Of a DNA stretch of 64,000 nucleotides, positions 63,625-64,000 are shown one piece after another. The notes below the pieces were generated by a model that worked only from the letters and a program-made list of their open reading frames with translations, searched no databases and had not been told where the DNA came from. Made by a program: the position numbers and the translations under genes. The DNA is taken from the NCBI GenBank assembly GCA_964289745.1, contig CAXYMM010000001.1, positions 62,001-126,000 of the forward strand, read 5' to 3'. This stretch comes from Ekhidna sp964289745 (lineage in GTDB: Bacteria > Bacteroidota > Bacteroidia > Cytophagales > Cyclobacteriaceae). How positions within the stretch are numbered: position 1 is the stretch's first letter; every line of letters begins with the position of its first letter.

Positions 63625-64000
63625 ATGGCTAAAAAGGAAGTTGCAACAGACTTATGGGTAAACGACTTACTCAAAGAGGCTAACATAAATCTTGACCCAC
63701 ATGGGAGTACAATTAAGGAAATTGATGAAGCATTAAAAACCGCTTCAAAATCAGATACTGGAAATGTTGGTTTTCCTGAATATTGCGGAGTTGTGAAGGA
63801 CTTTCTTTTAGTAATTGAAGACAAAGCAGATATTTCTTTTCATATGAAGAGAAATAATAAAGATGTAATATGCGACACCATAAAAAGCAAAAAAGAATAT
63901 GCTATCAATGGAGCCTTACATTATGGCAAACACCTTGCTAAAAATACATCCTACAAAAAAATCATTGCTTTTGGTGTTTCCGGAAACGAAAAAAGACACA
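63625..64000 (+). CDS. N-6 DNA methylase / restriction enzyme subunit (3' part outside the window)
   Basis: 125 codons are visible from the ATG at 63625: AKKEVATDLWVNDLLKEANI, NLDPHGSTIKEIDEALKTAS, GNVGFPEYCGVVKDFLLVIE and LAKNTSYKKIIAFGVSGNEK. This is the N-terminal domain of large N-6 adenine DNA methylases, where VKDFLLVIEDKAD also resembles the PD-(D/E)xK endonuclease core (D then ExK). Thus it may be a type I-like or IIG fused restriction and modification enzyme. The methylase motifs themselves (NPPF) lie beyond the edge. The HTH gene in front and the IS relic suggest an acquired defence island. Confidence 0.75.
   Translation, partial: MAKKEVATDLWVNDLLKEANINLDPHGSTIKEIDEALKTASKSDTGNVGFPEYCGVVKDFLLVIEDKADISFHMKRNNKDVICDTIKSKKEYAINGALHYGKHLAKNTSYKKIIAFGVSGNEKRH

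Overview
The window comes from a member of the Bacteroidota, most likely of Cytophagales type. The evidence is a type IX secretion (T9SS) gliding operon (gldK-gldL-gldM-gldN), a PorW/SprE lipoprotein, a PorP/SprF protein, a DUF4271 protein, a split atp operon lacking atpD and atpC, a TonB-dependent receptor with a carboxypeptidase-regulatory-like N-domain, many Cys-lipoproteins, frequent TTG starts, and promoter boxes of the Bacteroidota TTG-N20-TAnnTTTG type. Most of the window is housekeeping sequence. Accessory or decaying material sits in the gaps and at the right edge.

Layout. 1-1563: end of a Bat-type VWA/TPR membrane module. 1603-2781: thiolase. 3648-7091: pyruvate carboxylase, flanked by two decayed gaps, the second holding an IS4-like transposase relic. 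7579-11520: YciO-type protein, WbqC-like protein and ClpC. 12418-14730: a broken membrane gene, then a large VWA-like membrane protein. 14975-23113 (minus): one compact gene train running M23 peptidase, bactofilin, AtpZ, AtpI-like, AtpB-E-F-H-A-G, UbiA-type prenyltransferase, methyltransferase. 23193-29818 (plus): PorW/SprE, a class A penicillin-binding protein and UvrC. 29832-37927 (minus): DUF4271, HemD-like, PorP/SprF, GldK, GldL, GldM, GldN and a FISUMP-domain protein. 37905-38170: the decayed tail of an outer-membrane beta-barrel gene.

38310-42210 holds the most unusual locus: two paralogous PKD/leucine-rich-repeat lipoproteins behind matching promoters. The second has 52 perfect tandem copies of a pentanucleotide (TGATT on plus, AATCA on the coding strand) between its only ATG starts and its lipoprotein signal peptide. 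Five is not a multiple of three, so gain or loss of copies must switch the reading frame. As assembled, the ATG is out of frame with the lipoprotein. One extra copy, or two fewer, would restore a single ORF. I read this as a phase-variable surface lipoprotein.

42424-49774: HemW, a TerB-like protein, a previously hidden small ORF, UvrA, a frameshifted LOG-family gene, a TIGR01777-type epimerase, and two small exported proteins. 49823-54068: TonB-dependent receptor and a beta-helix-like lipoprotein. 54384-56282: a small conserved protein, HisIE and HisF. 56707-56779: tRNA-Phe. 57379-63229: glutamate synthase GltB-GltD. 63237-64000: an insertion-sequence relic, a Cro/C-type HTH regulator without a standard start, and the first 125 codons of an N-6 DNA methylase of a restriction-modification system that continues past the window.
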